DNA of 64,000 nt from JAYEJB01 sp034716415 (GCA_034716415.1 JAYEJB010000043.1:1-64000); one strand, 5' to 3'. Positions 31,114-39,117 are shown, counted from the first letter of the stretch. Numbers and translations: made by a program. The notes: generated from the letters alone by a model not told the origin.

Positions 31114-31245
31114 AACCTCCTAGACCGTTGAAACGTTCACTTTTACACCATATCAGCAAAGTGTGGTCGACACTACTTACTTGCATCCTGTGTCAAGTGC
31201 TGGTAGCCTTAGCGGCGACGTTCGTTTAGAAAGGAGTTCTGTACC

Positions 31246-31698
31246 ATGATTAGGGACTTGCTTCTATTGGTTTTCCAGGCCTTCACGGCCAATCTCGGCA
31301 TCCTCGCACTTGCGGTCTTCATCGTCCTCGGCGCGATTTCGGTGGTCGTATTCTCCCAAAAGAGAAAAAGCCTGGCCGTCGCATGCGGCCTCACCGCCAT
31401 CATGTGCTGCGGTATCCAACTCATCCGCCAGGAAGTACGGATTTCAGAGATGGCTGAAGCCTTGTCGGTACAGCCCGAGGAAGGTGATGACACACCGACC
31501 GTCGAACAGAGGTTGAGGGCGGTTGAACGCGGTGTCAGTTCCTTCGGTGTTCGGATGAGCGGGCATGAGCTGCGTGTCAAAGGTCGCGTAGACGGGCTGG
31601 AAGATCAGCTTGGCGTGGTCGAAGGTGTGGCCAATAGGAACTTCAGCAACCTTTCACGCATCGACTGCAATCGCAGGAGGTGCTGGCTCAGGAGATAA
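31246..31698 (+). CDS. Membrane-anchored hypothetical protein
   Basis: 150 residues. Two hydrophobic segments (about 4-35 and 44-58) are followed by a soluble helical tail with heptad-like character (VEQRLRAVERGVSSFGVRM, LEDQLGVVEGV) and a basic C-terminus ending CNRRRCWLRR. AAAGGAG lies about 9 bases before ATG. Monocistronic with its own terminator. Function unknown. Confidence 0.68.
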   Translation: MIRDLLLLVFQAFTANLGILALAVFIVLGAISVVVFSQKRKSLAVACGLTAIMCCGIQLIRQEVRISEMAEALSVQPEEGDDTPTVEQRLRAVERGVSSFGVRMSGHELRVKGRVDGLEDQLGVVEGVANRNFSNLSRIDCNRRRCWLRR

Positions 31699-31715
31699 GA
31701 ACTTCCGTCAATTCA

Positions 31716-31745
31716 AAAAGCCGCTTCAAGCGGCCTTTTTCTTTA
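31716..31745 (+). terminator. Intrinsic terminator
   Basis: GCCGC and GCGGC around TTCAA, flanked by AAAAA and CTTTTTC. Confidence 0.8.
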
Positions 31746-31747
31746 TC

Positions 31748-32854
31748 TTACAGCCTACCGCAACTCACGCTGATGTCGAACAATAGCGGCTCTTCCTGTT
31801 CGGGTATCGGATCGCTCGGCAGTACCAGATTCGTCGCCTGGAATTCCATGACGCAGACCGTACTGCCTAGTTGATAACCCCACATACCAGCGCCCGGTCC
31901 ATCGGCCATGTTCTGTAGGTCCTGTTCGAACCCATGCCGGTCGAGTGTCCAGACCACATGATCGATCGTGTCATAAGGACTATCAACGGTTTTCATGACC
32001 AGTGCATTGATTTCTGTCTGAACAATCTCGTTGTTCACTTCACTTCTCCAAATCAGAGTATCTGACTCCGGATATGAGAGCGAGGCGTCAGTGGACTGTC
32101 GGATACTATACAATCTCTGTAGCACGCTACTGTCAATCTTTTCATCGCAAGGTCTGATCCACGGGTTGACGCAGGACTTAAGCCGTTCACACCACATCAA
32201 TCCCCCACTCTCATCGCAATCCGTGACGGGCGGGGTGACAGCCCGATCCTCCTCAATGACCAGCTCAGTGGCTCTCTGGGCTTCATACGTCTGCTGGACC
32301 AGAAGCGCCGCACCTATACCGACGGCTCCAGCGAGAGCCAGTGCGACAATGAGCACCTGTCTCCTTTTGGCGACATCGGTCGGTTCTGGTCGGGTGTGAG
32401 GTGTTCGGCGCGGCCGGAAGCGCGTCTTGCTGAGAATTACCCCGGTAATGAATAGCATGACACCAAAACCTATCATCTCGTCCTGGCCTTTCATCACACC
32501 GATGACAACAAGGATCATCCCGACCAGAAAAAGTCCGGAGAATTGCTTGCCCCGCCTATCGGTCATCCTGTGTACGCCGCCTTTTGTTCCGTAATACGCC
32601 ACGGCGGCACTGATACCGATTATCAATGAAAAGGGCACAAGCGCTATCAACGCCGGTGCGGATACATCGAGGTATCGCGTCATCATGAAATAAGCCACCG
32701 CGGCCGGGACAGCTGCCGTAACCACACCGATTATGAGCGCGTTCCGCCAGGTATCTTCCGGACAGTCCGAAGCCTCCTGATCGATCGACCGCTGTTCCTT
32801 TCGTTTCTGCTCTGTCATCTCCCGAATTTTTTCATTCATTCTCTTTAGATCCAT
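31748..32854 (-). CDS. Multi-TM protein with C-terminal exported domain, unknown
   Basis: 368 residues. A charged cytoplasmic N-terminus (KIREMTEQKRKEQRS) leads into hydrophobic segments at about 38-60, 68-88, 108-143 (probably two) and 167-186. A basic loop (RFRPRRTPHTRPEP) precedes the last one. The final ~180 residues form a soluble domain with Cys in TDCDESGGLMWCERLKSCV and VSCGRL. ATG 32854 (MDLKRM) or M6 is the start. No family recognised. Convergent with the gene at 31246. Confidence 0.7.
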   Translation of the reverse strand: MDLKRMNEKIREMTEQKRKEQRSIDQEASDCPEDTWRNALIIGVVTAAVPAAVAYFMMTRYLDVSAPALIALVPFSLIIGISAAVAYYGTKGGVHRMTDRRGKQFSGLFLVGMILVVIGVMKGQDEMIGFGVMLFITGVILSKTRFRPRRTPHTRPEPTDVAKRRQVLIVALALAGAVGIGAALLVQQTYEAQRATELVIEEDRAVTPPVTDCDESGGLMWCERLKSCVNPWIRPCDEKIDSSVLQRLYSIRQSTDASLSYPESDTLIWRSEVNNEIVQTEINALVMKTVDSPYDTIDHVVWTLDRHGFEQDLQNMADGPGAGMWGYQLGSTVCVMEFQATNLVLPSDPIPEQEEPLLFDISVSCGRL

Positions 32855-32961
32855 GACCGCATGTTTAGTCGTTTAATGTGCCTCATTATACACCTTAAGG
32901 CGGATTGACGCTTATTCCGACGGCCGTTAAGATACACGAGCCCTTTAGAATAGGAGGTGAA

Positions 32962-33636
32962 ATGGGTTGGCCCAGACGACTTATATTGCTCCGACACGGC
33001 AGGGCCGTGGTAAATGAAAACTCTCGTGATGAGAACGCCGAGCTCGATACGCCTGATGTCGCCTTTCCGCTCATCGATTTCGGCGAAGCCCAGTGCATGC
33101 TCACGTCGCAGTACGTGAATAATGAGTATCCTGACATCGACGTTATCATGAGCTCACCGCACAAGCGTGCCCGAAGCTCCGCCAGGATATTCTTCCCCAA
33201 CAGACGCATCCTACAGGAGCCGCGCCTGACCGAAATGCGCATCGGAATGTGGACTATGTTCACCAGGGCGCAGATCGAGGCCATGATGCCGCGCGAAATC
33301 GCGCGCTATGAAGCCGAGGGTCTGTACCACTACAAGCCTTTCGGTGGGGACAGCGGTCCTGATGTCGAGCTGCGTATCCATAGTCTGCTGGCGACCCTGC
33401 GGATGGATTACGACGGGGCGGTCGTGGCCTGTGTCACACACCATCAGTGGCTGGTGCTGTTCCAGCGCGTCATCGACGGCATCTCGATCAAGGAGACCGA
33501 GCGCAGGTTGCGTCACGGGCAATTCTACAACGCGTCTGTCACGGCATACGAACCGAAGATCGTCGATGGTCGTCCGTGGCTGGCCCCGACAATGGTCAAT
33601 CACGTGCCATGGAAAGGCAGGCTGTCTACCGACTAA
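32962..33636 (+). CDS. Histidine phosphatase superfamily protein
   Basis: 224 residues from ATG 32962, with TAGGAGGTG directly upstream; the longer frame is rejected. The catalytic RHG is in LILLRHGRAV (about 7-16). SSPHKRARSSA (about 64-74) provides the second Arg and RLTEMRIGMW the acid Glu. VTHHQWL (about 159) carries the C-terminal catalytic His. It resembles phosphoglycerate-mutase-like phosphatases; the substrate is unknown. Solitary gene with a terminator at its stop. Confidence 0.88.
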   Translation: MGWPRRLILLRHGRAVVNENSRDENAELDTPDVAFPLIDFGEAQCMLTSQYVNNEYPDIDVIMSSPHKRARSSARIFFPNRRILQEPRLTEMRIGMWTMFTRAQIEAMMPREIARYEAEGLYHYKPFGGDSGPDVELRIHSLLATLRMDYDGAVVACVTHHQWLVLFQRVIDGISIKETERRLRHGQFYNASVTAYEPKIVDGRPWLAPTMVNHVPWKGRLSTD

Positions 33637-33662
33637 AAAACCGCCCCGATGGGCGGCTTTTT
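33635..33662. terminator. Intrinsic terminator, probably bidirectional
   Basis: CCGCCC and GGGCGG around CGAT, A6 before and T5 after. It sits between convergent genes. Confidence 0.85.
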
Positions 33663-34207
33663 CATTCTATGGCTGCCGGACCGAGTGTCTCACACACGGT
33701 CTGCCTTCCATCATCGCCCGGTTCGGCCGGACATGTCGCGATCGTCTCATATGCTATACGTTTTGCCGGCTGAACCGATTCCCAGGGACGCGAGTAGGTG
33801 AATACGATTCGCGCGGTTCCCGGCCTGGTAGGACGATAGGTGAAATGATGTATCCCGCCAGCCCCCACCAAAGGCTCTCCCTCTTCCGAAGGCTCATACA
33901 CCACGTATTCGTCCTTGACGAATTCCAGCATGTCCGCGTCATGTTCGGCCATCCACCTGAAACCGGTGGTCTGGTTACTCTCGAAATCCAAGGTGAACGC
34001 GATCCCGACCTCAACCGACACTTCCCTGTCGAACGGTTCCGCTCCGGTCAGACTGACGGCGTATTCGGAACGGGTCTTGTCGGACTCGCCATTCCTGGAG
34101 CCCCAGTCCCACTTCGGCAGCGCGTCAGGAATCTTACCGAGAGCACCGGAAAAGACCAGCGTCAACACCACGGCAAGGACAGGAATGACGATCTTCAGGT
34201 ATCTCAT
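33662..34207 (-). CDS. Chagasin-like cysteine protease inhibitor (MEROPS I42)
   Basis: 181 residues. An N-terminal signal/anchor (about 4-23) indicates export. The inhibitor domain shows all three I42 loops: SNQTTGFRW (NxTTGF/Y, about 100-108), GAGGIHHFTY (the GxGG-like loop, about 132-141) and YSRPWE (RPW, about 159-164). These loops wedge into the active site of papain-like proteases. In a small bacterium it may protect against host or own cysteine proteases. The next gene on the strand is a lipoprotein 10 bases upstream, so both may be one transcript. Confidence 0.88.
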   Translation of the reverse strand: MRYLKIVIPVLAVVLTLVFSGALGKIPDALPKWDWGSRNGESDKTRSEYAVSLTGAEPFDREVSVEVGIAFTLDFESNQTTGFRWMAEHDADMLEFVKDEYVVYEPSEEGEPLVGAGGIHHFTYRPTRPGTARIVFTYSRPWESVQPAKRIAYETIATCPAEPGDDGRQTVCETLGPAAIE

Positions 34208-34216
34208 CCTGCGCGA

Positions 34217-35008
34217 TTACGGGACGAAGACCTCAACGGCCTCTGTCGTTGATGAGCCGTCGCTGTTCTCCATCTTGACGAGCCCCACATCCTTGGCCCA
34301 CCATTGATAGCTGATAACGGCGCTTTCGGTCGGCGGTACGCTGGCTGGCATGCCCGGAATCTCGGTCACGGTCGTAGTCACCACTTCCACCTTCAATGTG
34401 TCGAATGTTCCGGCGGATACGGTTATCGTTTCTTCGGCGACCACGGAGTTGGCGAGCGAAACAGCCGACCTTAGACTGCCGAACCCAGCCATGGGGAAAG
34501 TCCCCTCCTCCGGCGTGATGGTCAGATCGTAGGACGTTTCCCAGGTCGTTCCATCCTCGAATAGGTGCGGCAGCAATATTCCTTCAACATTTTCGGTCTC
34601 TATGCTTATCTTCACGTCACCGAAAGCCGACGACATATCGAGATAGCCCTGTGGCAGAAGGTTGCCGCCGGAACAGGCCAGTTCCTGTGTGAAAGTCAGC
34701 TCCCCTGCCATCTCCTCGTCTTCCGTAAAGGTGAATTCCATTTTGGCCGCTGTATCGCTCGCCTCGACGACGGTCATGGTGTATTCGGTCTGTTCGTCTC
34801 CCGACGTGTTGCGGTAAGTGATGGAATAATCGGGCAGAAGCGGATAGTAGTCGTGGGCACAATCGCCGGAGCCACGCGCGTCAATAACCTTGAGCTCTTG
34901 TCGCGCCTGCTCTTCCTGTTCCACAAGAGAGTCCGGCTTTTCCGGGCAACCGAGTCCGAACAACGGAAGCATCACGATGATGGCAAGTAGCGGAATAAAC
35001 CTGTTCAT
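34217..35008 (-). CDS. Putative lipoprotein
   Basis: 263 residues from ATG 35008. The longer frame to 35107 runs through a terminator and is rejected. Signal peptide MNRFIPLLAIIVMLPLFGLG ends at Cys21 with an acceptable lipobox (FGLGC). The mature part has CAHDYYPLLPDYSITYRNT and repeated Thr-rich beta-like segments (TLKVEVVTTTVTEIPG), a soluble envelope domain with no known family. It lies 10 bases upstream of the chagasin-like gene, suggesting co-expression and perhaps joint surface function. Confidence 0.75.
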   Translation of the reverse strand: MNRFIPLLAIIVMLPLFGLGCPEKPDSLVEQEEQARQELKVIDARGSGDCAHDYYPLLPDYSITYRNTSGDEQTEYTMTVVEASDTAAKMEFTFTEDEEMAGELTFTQELACSGGNLLPQGYLDMSSAFGDVKISIETENVEGILLPHLFEDGTTWETSYDLTITPEEGTFPMAGFGSLRSAVSLANSVVAEETITVSAGTFDTLKVEVVTTTVTEIPGMPASVPPTESAVISYQWWAKDVGLVKMENSDGSSTTEAVEVFVP

Positions 35009-35055
35009 AGTATTGGGGTTACTGTCCGATTCAGTATACCAACGCGCGAGATATG

Positions 35056-35085
35056 AAAAAAGCCCTGAACCGTATGGTTCAGGGC
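35056..35085 (-). terminator. Intrinsic terminator of 35104-35529
   Basis: GCCCTGAACC and GGTTCAGGGC form a perfect 10-bp stem around a 4-base loop, with T6 on the minus strand. Confidence 0.9.
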
Positions 35086-35103
35086 GATTCGTGTCGGAGT
35101 GGA

Positions 35104-35529
35104 TCAATCATTCACACCGGCCGTCATGAGAAGCGGATAGGAAGCCGATGCTCCGGTTTCCCGGACGATGCAACGACCCCGAACGTCGAAGACGTCGGCA
35201 CGTACGACCTCTACTACATACCGACTCGCGAACGTTGGGGCGATACCCTCCGCGGCGCGCTCATCAGCGGTCTGCGACCGGATGACGACCATGCCGACGC
35301 AGTCCACGACCACGAACGGCGGGCGCTCGACACCCTCTTTCAGACCGGCGGCCGACAACACGACAACGGGTCCGCCACGATCACCGCCGACGATATTGCC
35401 GCGACTGATACCCGCCAAGTGCAGTTCGGTACCATCCTTGTCGGCGAATCTTTGCCCCCACTCCAAGCGGATCGACGCAAACGAGCCGAACAAGGACTCG
35501 ATGGCGGTCCTTTCGGTTCCGATATTCAT
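35104..35529 (-). CDS. Hypothetical soluble protein
   Basis: 141 residues. AAGGAGTGAG lies close before ATG 35529. Beta-rich appearance (GPVVVLSAAG, PPFVVVDCVGMVVIRS, RYVVEVVRADVF), no signal peptide, no recognised domain. Its start lies only 24 bases after a terminator hairpin (35554-35576), leaving no room for a separate promoter. Expression probably depends on read-through from the promoter near 35750. Confidence 0.62.
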   Translation of the reverse strand: MNIGTERTAIESLFGSFASIRLEWGQRFADKDGTELHLAGISRGNIVGGDRGGPVVVLSAAGLKEGVERPPFVVVDCVGMVVIRSQTADERAAEGIAPTFASRYVVEVVRADVFDVRGRCIVRETGASASYPLLMTAGVND

Positions 35530-35553
35530 CTCTCACTCCTTTCTGCAAGGAAC

Positions 35554-35576
35554 AAAAATACCCGGGCGTTCCCGGG
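35554..35576 (-). terminator. Terminator/attenuator hairpin before 35104-35529
   Basis: CCCGGG and CCCGGG (self-complementary) around CGTT, followed on the minus strand by TATTTTTG. It sits between the 37-residue ORF and the next gene. Confidence 0.75.
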
Positions 35577-35605
35577 CCATCGTGTGATCGAACTGTCTGC
35601 CCTGC

Positions 35606-35719
35606 TTACAGTTCGGTCACATCACGGACCGGCAACGCGAATGAGGCCATCATGTACATGGACATGCGACTACGCATCGGCATGTGCTTACCGGTTGTCA
35701 TCGGCGTGTAGTCCGTCAT
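35606..35719 (-). CDS. 37-residue Met-rich peptide, possible leader peptide
   Basis: Reads MTDYTPMTTGKHMPM... with 8 Met among 37 residues, ending RDVTEL. The predicted promoter (TTGACA at 35750-35755) would start transcription only about 5-15 bases before ATG 35719, so translation would be almost leaderless. A terminator hairpin and a full gene follow. The layout fits a leader-peptide attenuator, though it could be a small RNA with a chance ORF. Confidence 0.4.
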   Translation of the reverse strand: MTDYTPMTTGKHMPMRSRMSMYMMASFALPVRDVTEL

Positions 35720-35726
35720 ATGAACG

Positions 35727-35755
35727 TAACCTAGCACACCCCTGAAACGTGTCAA
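35727..35755 (-). promoter_or_regulatory. Promoter of the 37-residue ORF / 35104 gene
   Basis: Minus strand TTGACA at 35750-35755; the -10 is weak (TAGGTT or AGGTTA at 16-17 bp). It lies immediately behind the terminator of the preceding gene. Confidence 0.5.
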
Positions 35756-35756
35756 G

Positions 35757-35777
35757 AAAAAGTCCGCAAGAGCGGAC
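35757..35777 (-). terminator. Intrinsic terminator of 35787-36077
   Basis: GTCCGC and GCGGAC around TCTT, then TTTTTC on the minus strand. Confidence 0.88.
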
Positions 35778-35786
35778 ATGGTGTGG

Positions 35787-36077
35787 TCAGAGAGGGTCGA
35801 CGGTGACCTTCTCGATTTCTGGACAGAGCCGAAGACTACCGACGAACCCGTCCAGTTTCTCTCGGTTGGCGGTATATCTCGCCATGGCCCTGTATCGGCC
35901 GCCTTCTCCGAACAGCCAGTAGTTGTTTCCTCGGTCGAGCTGCCATTTCTCCCTATCCGGCTCATGGAACGGCGGACCCTGATCATCCGGATGTGATCTC
36001 GTCTGCCCAAGCAGTCCGGACAGATGCTCGGCCAGCCATTGGCCGTCAACTTCTTTAGCCAGCTTCACTACTAACAA
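35787..36077 (-). CDS. Small protein, paralogue of 36149-36436
   Basis: 96 residues from TTG 36077, chosen because AAGGAGG lies 6 bases upstream; the longer frame would begin inside the ribosome site. It aligns along most of its length with the protein at 36149-36436: QWLAEHLSGLLG against ERLAKYLFELLG, WQLDRGNNYWLFGEGGRYR against WRLDLAENFWLVHEGGSEYR, and a final hydrophobic helix. Soluble, unknown fold. It has its own terminator, and the terminator at 36117-36141 separates it from its paralogue. Confidence 0.68.
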   Translation of the reverse strand: MLVVKLAKEVDGQWLAEHLSGLLGQTRSHPDDQGPPFHEPDREKWQLDRGNNYWLFGEGGRYRAMARYTANREKLDGFVGSLRLCPEIEKVTVDPL

Positions 36078-36116
36078 GGTATACCTCCTTGGGTGCAAGT
36101 ATACTGACTGGCACGA

Positions 36117-36141
36117 AAAGAAAAAAGTCCGCAGTGCGGAC
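36117..36141 (-). terminator. Intrinsic terminator of the HD/95-residue operon
   Basis: GTCCGC and GCGGAC around ACT, followed on the minus strand by TTTTTTCTTTT. The stem is the same as at 35757-35777, so the terminators may be duplicated together with the paralogous genes. Confidence 0.88.
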
Positions 36142-36148
36142 TTTCGGA

Positions 36149-36436
36149 TCAGTCGACGAGCTTTGCCAGAGTGACCAGCTCGTTCTTGCCGATCTGTTCG
36201 ACGAGGGCGGTGACTACCGCCCGGCCTTGCTCATTCCGACTCTCGAAACGATATTCGCTACCTCCTTCGTGAACCAACCAGAAGTTTTCAGCGAGGTCCA
36301 ACCGCCATACGCCACTTTTGACGCGATGTGGAGGACTTTCGTCACTCGACCATTGAAACCGCTCGCCGAGCAACTCGAAGAGATACTTCGCCAGCCGCTC
36401 CGCATAGACACCCTGTCCGAGAATGATCCTCATCAT
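36149..36436 (-). CDS. 95-residue protein coupled to the HD hydrolase
   Basis: 95 residues; ATG 36436 (or 36433) overlaps the end of the upstream HD gene, with GAGGAGAAG as ribosome site inside that gene, so translation is coupled. It shares with its paralogue the pattern LAKYLFELLGERF, HxxKSGVWRLDLAENFWLVHEGGSEYRFE and a C-terminal VVTALVEQI helix. Soluble. I recognise no family. Coupling to a dGTPase-like enzyme suggests a partner or regulator, but this is inference. Confidence 0.72.
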   Translation of the reverse strand: MMRIILGQGVYAERLAKYLFELLGERFQWSSDESPPHRVKSGVWRLDLAENFWLVHEGGSEYRFESRNEQGRAVVTALVEQIGKNELVTLAKLVD

Positions 36437-37659
36437 GATTCTTCTCCTCTGCCCGCCGAAACCTCGGTAGAGGCGGGTTCCTGCGCGCGGTCGACGCGCG
36501 CCCAGTCGAGATCCGGGTCGGTCAGGTCGATCTCTTTACCGCGCAGGTGCTTGATGACCTCACCGACGGAAAAACGGTTCAGGGTCTGCTCGGTGATGAG
36601 TTCGTGCCTGTCCGCCATCTTGGCCAACTCTTCATGTTCGACATCGTCGAGCATGGCAAAGACGATCGCGGGATCTACGTCAACAAGGGCCTTTTCCAGC
36701 GCCTCATAGACGATCTCCATCTTCAACCGCAACATGCGGCGATCGAGCTTCAGATAGATATCTTCGTACATCATCGTCTTGAGCTTCTCGAACCGGTCCG
36801 CGGCGTCGCTGTCGTCGAAAGAAATGAACCCCTTCTCGGCTGACTCCTCGCACAGATAGGCGACACAGGTGAAGACACGCTCACGCTGATCCCTACCGAA
36901 CCACCGCGCGGCTTCCAGGATGTGGGCGTATCTCTTCGCGGTGAAACCTTGAGCGGCCAACGGTTCACGCACCAGGATGTCGTTGATGTCGGCGAACGTG
37001 TAGTCGATCTTGTCGCTCTTCACCCCACCCGCCGATTCCGGCATCATCTCACTGTCCACCACCGCTTTGCCGATGCCGCTGGAGTGGTTGAGTATGATAT
37101 CGAGAACCTGACGGGTCAGGTTCAGCCCCTTTCCGCCACGCTCGATCATCTGCGCCAGGATGACACCCATGATGTTGTGCTTGAACTTGAGATGGTTCAC
37201 GCCGTCCCAACCTTTGCGTTCACTGATGAACGTTTCGCCGGGATGGCCGCCTGGCACATGACCACCGTCGTGAATGACCATACCCGCATAAGCCAACTCA
37301 GCGTTCAGCCCCAAGATCTCTGCGATTTCCAGGGCGAGCGCCGCCGCGCTGTAACAGTGATCCTGACGGTCGCGGATATGGCTATTCGGGTGCAGTGTGA
37401 TGACCTGCGACTTGTTACCCAGCCTTCGCGACATCTTACTGTTCAGGATGACGATCAGATCCCTCTGCCACGGTGACACGAACTTCCCGACCCAGCGGCT
37501 CGGATCTTTGGCGTGGGGACCGAAGAGCGGACCCCTGCCGTCCGGACTGACCGGAAATCGACGCATCGCGTCACTGTCCCTCGTGGCGATGTGAGACAAC
37601 GAACCACGCGCTTTCCGGATCTTCGCGAGCAGATACCTGCTTCTCTTGTCGTAATCCAT
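36433..37659 (-). CDS. dGTPase-like HD-domain triphosphohydrolase
   Basis: 408 residues. RLGNKSQVITLHPNS, RDRQDHCYSAAALALEIAE and VIHDGGHVPGGHPGE (about 96-143) match the dGTPase pattern of an HD metal site (H...HD) followed by the GH..FGHxGE-like loop. KSDKIDYTFADINDI near 218 supplies the later Asp and Tyr region. Family members cleave dNTPs to nucleoside and triphosphate; some restrict phages by draining dGTP. The N-terminal 55 residues are an extra basic segment (RYLLAKIRKARGS). It is cotranscribed with a small coupled protein and divergent from a methyltransferase. Confidence 0.82.
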   Translation of the reverse strand: MDYDKRSRYLLAKIRKARGSLSHIATRDSDAMRRFPVSPDGRGPLFGPHAKDPSRWVGKFVSPWQRDLIVILNSKMSRRLGNKSQVITLHPNSHIRDRQDHCYSAAALALEIAEILGLNAELAYAGMVIHDGGHVPGGHPGETFISERKGWDGVNHLKFKHNIMGVILAQMIERGGKGLNLTRQVLDIILNHSSGIGKAVVDSEMMPESAGGVKSDKIDYTFADINDILVREPLAAQGFTAKRYAHILEAARWFGRDQRERVFTCVAYLCEESAEKGFISFDDSDAADRFEKLKTMMYEDIYLKLDRRMLRLKMEIVYEALEKALVDVDPAIVFAMLDDVEHEELAKMADRHELITEQTLNRFSVGEVIKHLRGKEIDLTDPDLDWARVDRAQEPASTEVSAGRGEES

Positions 37660-37758
37660 CGGATAACCCCTTTTGAAAGTACCGTTTCGACCTTACCAAG
37701 TCCGGATTTCAGGTCAAGCCGCCAGCCTTAACGTGACGATATGGTATACTTGAGTCGT

Positions 37759-38382
37759 ATGATGAAGCGACGAGTCAAACTTGCCGTCAATAATCCCCTC
37801 TTTGACATGCTTCTTAATCAGTTTCTGCTGAAACCGATCACCAAAGAACTTTCGAGTGATGATAGACAGTCGGTGCTTGAAGTCGGTTGCGGACAAGGCA
37901 GTACGACCGAGGCCCTGCTGAATCTGATGCCTAACGCGTTCGTCACCGCTACCGACATCGACGATGAGCTGATCCGGCTGGCGGAGCACCGCATCAAACG
38001 CAAGCGCGTCGAATTCATGGTCGAACACGCGGCGGAACTGTCCTTCGACGATGAGACGTTCGATCTGGTCGCGGCGTTCAATACTCTACTTCACGTTCCC
38101 GCGTGGCGAAAAGCCGTAGCCGAAGCCGCTCGCGTGCTACGGCCCGGAGGACGCTATGCGGTAACCGGCGTCAGTCGCGAGGGGCTGAAGTTCGGACCGT
38201 TCCGCAAGTTTGTCGCGCCGAAATCATTGATCGATCCGAAGGAGCTGACGAAAGAAGCCAAAAAGCGTGGTTTCCGTCTTGAGCGGAACTTCAGCGGCCC
38301 ACGTTATACGCGCCTGATACTCCAGAAGGTCAGGGGTAAGGGCTCGAACAAGATGGTTGACTACAGACCTGTCATAAGATAA
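37759..38382 (+). CDS. SAM-dependent methyltransferase (class I)
   Basis: About 207 residues from ATG 37759. Motif I is VLEVGCGQGSTTEAL (about 38-52), motif II TATDIDDELIRLAE, and LSFDDETFDLVAAFNTLLHV and RVLRPGGRYAVTGV follow, the ubiE/Methyltransf_11 pattern. The frame extends back to ATG 37741, but TATACT (37744-37749) lies between and looks like a -10 box. Transcription would then start at about 37757 and the mRNA would be leaderless. No Shine-Dalgarno is present. Substrate unknown. A terminator follows. Confidence 0.88.
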   Translation: MMKRRVKLAVNNPLFDMLLNQFLLKPITKELSSDDRQSVLEVGCGQGSTTEALLNLMPNAFVTATDIDDELIRLAEHRIKRKRVEFMVEHAAELSFDDETFDLVAAFNTLLHVPAWRKAVAEAARVLRPGGRYAVTGVSREGLKFGPFRKFVAPKSLIDPKELTKEAKKRGFRLERNFSGPRYTRLILQKVRGKGSNKMVDYRPVIR

Positions 38383-38398
38383 GTTGAACGACTGGACG

Positions 38399-38425
38399 GA
38401 GCGTCCGGTGTGGCGCTCTTTTTGA
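38399..38425 (+). terminator. Intrinsic terminator
   Basis: GAGCG and CGCTC at the base of a hairpin with a 10-base loop, then T5. Confidence 0.72.
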
Positions 38426-38467
38426 TTTGTGCCCTGAATATCAGGCGTTTCCCGAAAGGAGTACGGG

Positions 38468-39058
38468 ATGAAACACTTATCCGACCTGTGGGCTTTCTTG
38501 AAAGATGCGGTGTCGTTCCTTTTCGTCGGCAACCTCGACGATGACTTCGTTCTCGATCTTAAGGATTGGGACGCACTCAACAGACCTCCGACCGTCAGGA
38601 TTCCACCGCGCAAGAAACATGTCGGCGAGACCGGACCCGATTGGAGGCCACATTGTGACCACGAGCCGGATTCCGGAGCCGTATGCGTGACGGTGTCAGG
38701 TTTCGAGACGACCGTCATCATTCCGGATGACGTAAAATGCTGTAAGGAATGTTTCGAGAGCTGGCTCAACCTGCACGCGACGACATGCTCGGTCTGCGGT
38801 GAACCTATCCTGACTTTCAAGTCGGTCGCGGAGATATCGCCGTTTTCGAACCCGCCGTTCGCTCACATGCGGCCCATGTGCTGTCGGTATCCGAGCAAGT
38901 ACTGCGGCATGTGGGGTCCGGGGAGGCTTATATCCCTACACGAGCTCCACCCCGATCAGATCTCTCCCGGAACACGCACGATCGCCGACCATGCAATGCA
39001 AAAAAATCCGGGTGAACCGTGGTTCGAGGGCTGGAACGCAAAGATGAAACCCAACTGA
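38468..39058 (+). CDS. Cys-rich hypothetical protein, probable zinc binding
   Basis: 196 residues, soluble. Clusters HCDHEPDSGAVC, VKCCKECFESW, ATTCSVCGEPI (CxxC) and MCCRYPSKYCG (about 61-140) suggest one or two zinc-binding units. AAAGGAGTACGG precedes ATG 38468. No named family recognised; the paired CxxC/HxC arrangement is zinc-ribbon-like. Monocistronic, with its own terminator. Confidence 0.72.
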   Translation: MKHLSDLWAFLKDAVSFLFVGNLDDDFVLDLKDWDALNRPPTVRIPPRKKHVGETGPDWRPHCDHEPDSGAVCVTVSGFETTVIIPDDVKCCKECFESWLNLHATTCSVCGEPILTFKSVAEISPFSNPPFAHMRPMCCRYPSKYCGMWGPGRLISLHELHPDQISPGTRTIADHAMQKNPGEPWFEGWNAKMKPN

Positions 39059-39063
39059 TACGT

Positions 39064-39091
39064 GACCGACTGATATGGTCGGTCTTTTTTT
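39064..39091 (+). terminator. Intrinsic terminator
   Basis: GACCGAC and GTCGGTC form a perfect 7-bp stem, then T7. Confidence 0.9.
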
Positions 39092-39117
39092 GCGGTTGGA
39101 TCTCAATGGTCAGCGGC

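Noticed and set aside
35607..36049. A 147-residue minus-strand ORF
   Set aside because: It overlaps the paralogous small protein at 35787-36077 in another frame, runs through that gene's terminator, and only its last 37 codons have independent support.
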